DNA from: Nematopogon swammerdamellus
Lineage: Eukaryota > Arthropoda > Insecta > Lepidoptera > Adelidae
Length of the DNA: 64,000 nucleotides
Direction: 5' to 3'
NCBI GenBank assembly: GCA_946902875.1
Contig: OX336349.1
Location: 17,445,891-17,509,890 of the forward strand
Below, piece by piece: positions 61,611-64,000 of the stretch (position 1 is the stretch's first letter; every line of letters starts with the position of its first letter). Position numbers and translations under genes: made by a program. The notes under the pieces were generated by a model, which made no database searches, had not been told where the DNA came from, and saw only the letters and a program-made list of their open reading frames with translations.

Positions 61611-64000
61611 CTAGTTAATTGCTAGAATTAGCTCAACAGCACAGTAGCGGACTCAGTAGCTGCCCTACTGACACCATTCATCGGTGCAGAAGATGTATGC
61701 GAGGGGAATGTTAGCACGCTGCTACCGGTCGATAGTCTTGCGGTCTTGATGTTTAGGGCTTAAAACCTGGGTAATGTTGATCATAATATGGCCGCAACTA
61801 CCGTCATAGTATCAGTTGAGACAAATTGTTTAAGGGTATACTACTTTCAAACCAGTTATTCAACTGATAACGTGAATACATATAATAAAGGAAAAATCTA
61901 TACAATAACAATCACATATCGATTATATTTAATTGTTATTGAGGTTATATAATGAGTTTGTCGAAGTTAAGACAGACAATCTAGTTTATTATATGCTTTT
62001 AACTAATGAAATCAACAGATTCTAAGGCAATTATAATGACCTTATACCTACAAATGGTCTCAAGCTTTCATATTCAACAGAATAATATGAAACTAGTAAG
62101 CATGATAATATGGTCTTAACTCTTAACTCAACAGTATCTTCAAGCTGGTCGGAACAAGGAAGGAGGGAAAGGCAGGAAGCAAAAACGCTGAATCGCTAAA
62201 CTTGATCTTGGACTTGTTAACATACTGCCTTACGGGGCATTCGGACCAAGCGTGCACGGCTCGCATCTTGAATGGAAAGGTTTAATTAAAAGTATCAATG
62301 TACAAACTTGGATAACCAGTTCAACGGGTTTTCTTTGGTACTAATATTACAATGTGAAGCAACTGGTGGCTTATTTCATGACAATAACGAATGTATTAAG
62401 TATTTATAATACGTTATTTTATTTATAGTTACGATCAATATGTCATGATACCTAACATAATAAAAAACATTTTTGCTCGAGTGATATAATAATCCAGGAA
62501 GGAGTGTAAGGAAGCGAGCAAGGGAATACGCTTCTCTTTACTGATCTGAGGGAATACGTTTGTATGGACAATGCACGCGTTTCCTATTTCTTCAGATTTC
62601 CCTGCCAGTACAGCGTAAAATGTATAACGCACACGAGTCAACTAAAACTCACGTAACAGATAATCTATTTTATCTCTTCCTTTCTTATTTTATCATTATC
62701 TTAATCTCGCCGAAACATAACTTTAACAAGAAAACTTTGATCTTTTCGGATTGGCAGATAATATTCTTCGTTTTTTGTTGAATCTCTCCGGACTTGTGAA
62801 AATGTTAAACCGAAAATAGTATCAACCTTCTATTTCTCGATTATGCGTAACAACCCAATCACAAAAGAAAACATACATTGGAATCCCATCACATAATGAG
62901 AATCGCTCTTTGTTATACAGGACTTTGAAATGTATGCAAGAACAAAGTTTAGTATGTTGAATATAGCTTTCAAATTATTATTGACTGAAGAAGTATAATT
63001 TTACAAGTTAGAAGTAAATCTAAAACTAAACATAACAAATGACGGAATGACGATAAGAATTAATAACGAAATGGAAAAAGTTTACTTAAATTCACCTCTT
63101 TTACATGTACCTAAATGAAATCTTTGTTGCAAAGCAGTTTTGTTGGTATATAATTATAAGCTATTTTAAAGAAAATTATAATTTAGTTTAGCTACCCAGT
63201 GTATTTATTCGTTTATGCGACATCATAACAACTAAATATTGTATTTGAACTACCTAAGAGTAAACTAGTTTATTCACCTTGGCCTAAGTCTTGGCATAAT
63301 GTCTTATTTATTATGCACTAATGTTACGTTTTATACAACGTCTTGGATTCCGGTTTTCAATAAGAACTCTTTTTTGGAACTCGGTAATTTCTTTTTGTTT
63401 TATTTATTTTTTGTCGTCATTTATTTCTACTTTCGCACGCGACGTCAAATTATCACCGGTGCGTTAAACTTTCTGAGCTAAGAACATGACACTGCAGATC
63501 CATCCAGTCTAACAGAAGACCAGACTCAATGAAAGCGTACGCAAGCGCAGGTCTAGTTTAGAAATTAGAGACAACATCAGTTTGTGGATTTTCTAATCAC
63601 TTTCACTGAGAATAGTTACCTATCTACTCTGCTATCTAGCCACCAGTGTCGCCTTTTGAAACCCCTAATTGTTTCTAATCTTAAAATTCCGTGCCTTTCA
63701 TCTTCAAATTATATGCCTTCTATTTTAACATTGCAATATTCTTCGTGAAATTTCACATTTTTCATCTATTCACACGTCTTTAGATGTGTTCACACATCTT
63801 TCATTTAACTGCGTGAATTTAAGTTATATGAAACTAATGAAAAATATGCGTGACAGAGTACACTGTGTGTGACGTGTTTGGTGGGTTTAATTTAATTAGT
63901 TTGAAAAGACTTTAAGAATTGAGGTAGGTGCGAGCGATTTAGAAGGGGATTCTGTTTTGAAGAAGAACGCAATTAATAAAAACATTAAATTTGTATCATA
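61611..64000. other. AT-rich sequence without supported features
   Basis: I see only short ORFs (for example 62560-62781 and 63299-63481, both hydrophobic by composition). There is no convincing repeat or gene up to the window end. Confidence 0.5.

Overview
The window reads as nuclear DNA of a moth or butterfly (Lepidoptera). The genes are spliced with GT/AG introns and AATAAA signals. The space between them is packed with repeat types typical of Lepidoptera: Helitron ends with the motif GCGAAGCCGCGGGC...GCTAGT, SINEs ending CGCACTTGGCCGG, MITEs, decayed non-LTR retrotransposons, and a mariner fragment. No prokaryotic features are present.

The gene-bearing part is 1-13.6 kb. The last four coding exons of a SMARCAL1-type annealing helicase lie on the + strand (1269-4451). 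In front of the first of them is a 13-copy, 105-bp in-frame tandem array that repeats both the 3' splice site and the helicase-motif exon. Next comes a complete two-exon TXNDC15 (+, 7727-9510). Convergent with it is a complete four-exon glyoxylate/hydroxypyruvate reductase, GRHPR (-, 13342-9733). The first GRHPR exon also carries a separate 58-codon membrane microprotein ORF (13523-13347). Its stop lies four bases before the first GRHPR ATG, so the mRNA appears to be dicistronic. The microprotein resembles vertebrate PIGBOS1.

From 13.7 to 64 kb the window is mostly repeats. The main items are: a 1.68-kb hAT element with a perfect 8-bp target duplication, set in a possible promoter (15413-17095); a SINE with 5S-rRNA-like sequence, split by a palindromic MITE (18126-18725); a head-to-head 109-bp satellite (24237-25555); two Helitron-like elements filled with GGCCGAAGGCC minisatellite (30415-32062 and 34977-37510), the second with a long polypurine tract; a 259-bp near-perfect palindrome (40169-40427); a 100-bp tandem repeat (55811-56315); and a TIR-bounded segment (58946-59624). 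Several decayed non-LTR elements are scattered through it.

The only other host-gene candidates are a THAP-domain first exon (55041-55120), possible non-coding first exons ending in good splice donors (near 5846, 17306 and 49606), and an unidentified CCHC zinc-knuckle ORF (61380-61610, -). From about 61.6 kb to the end I see AT-rich sequence with no supported gene.
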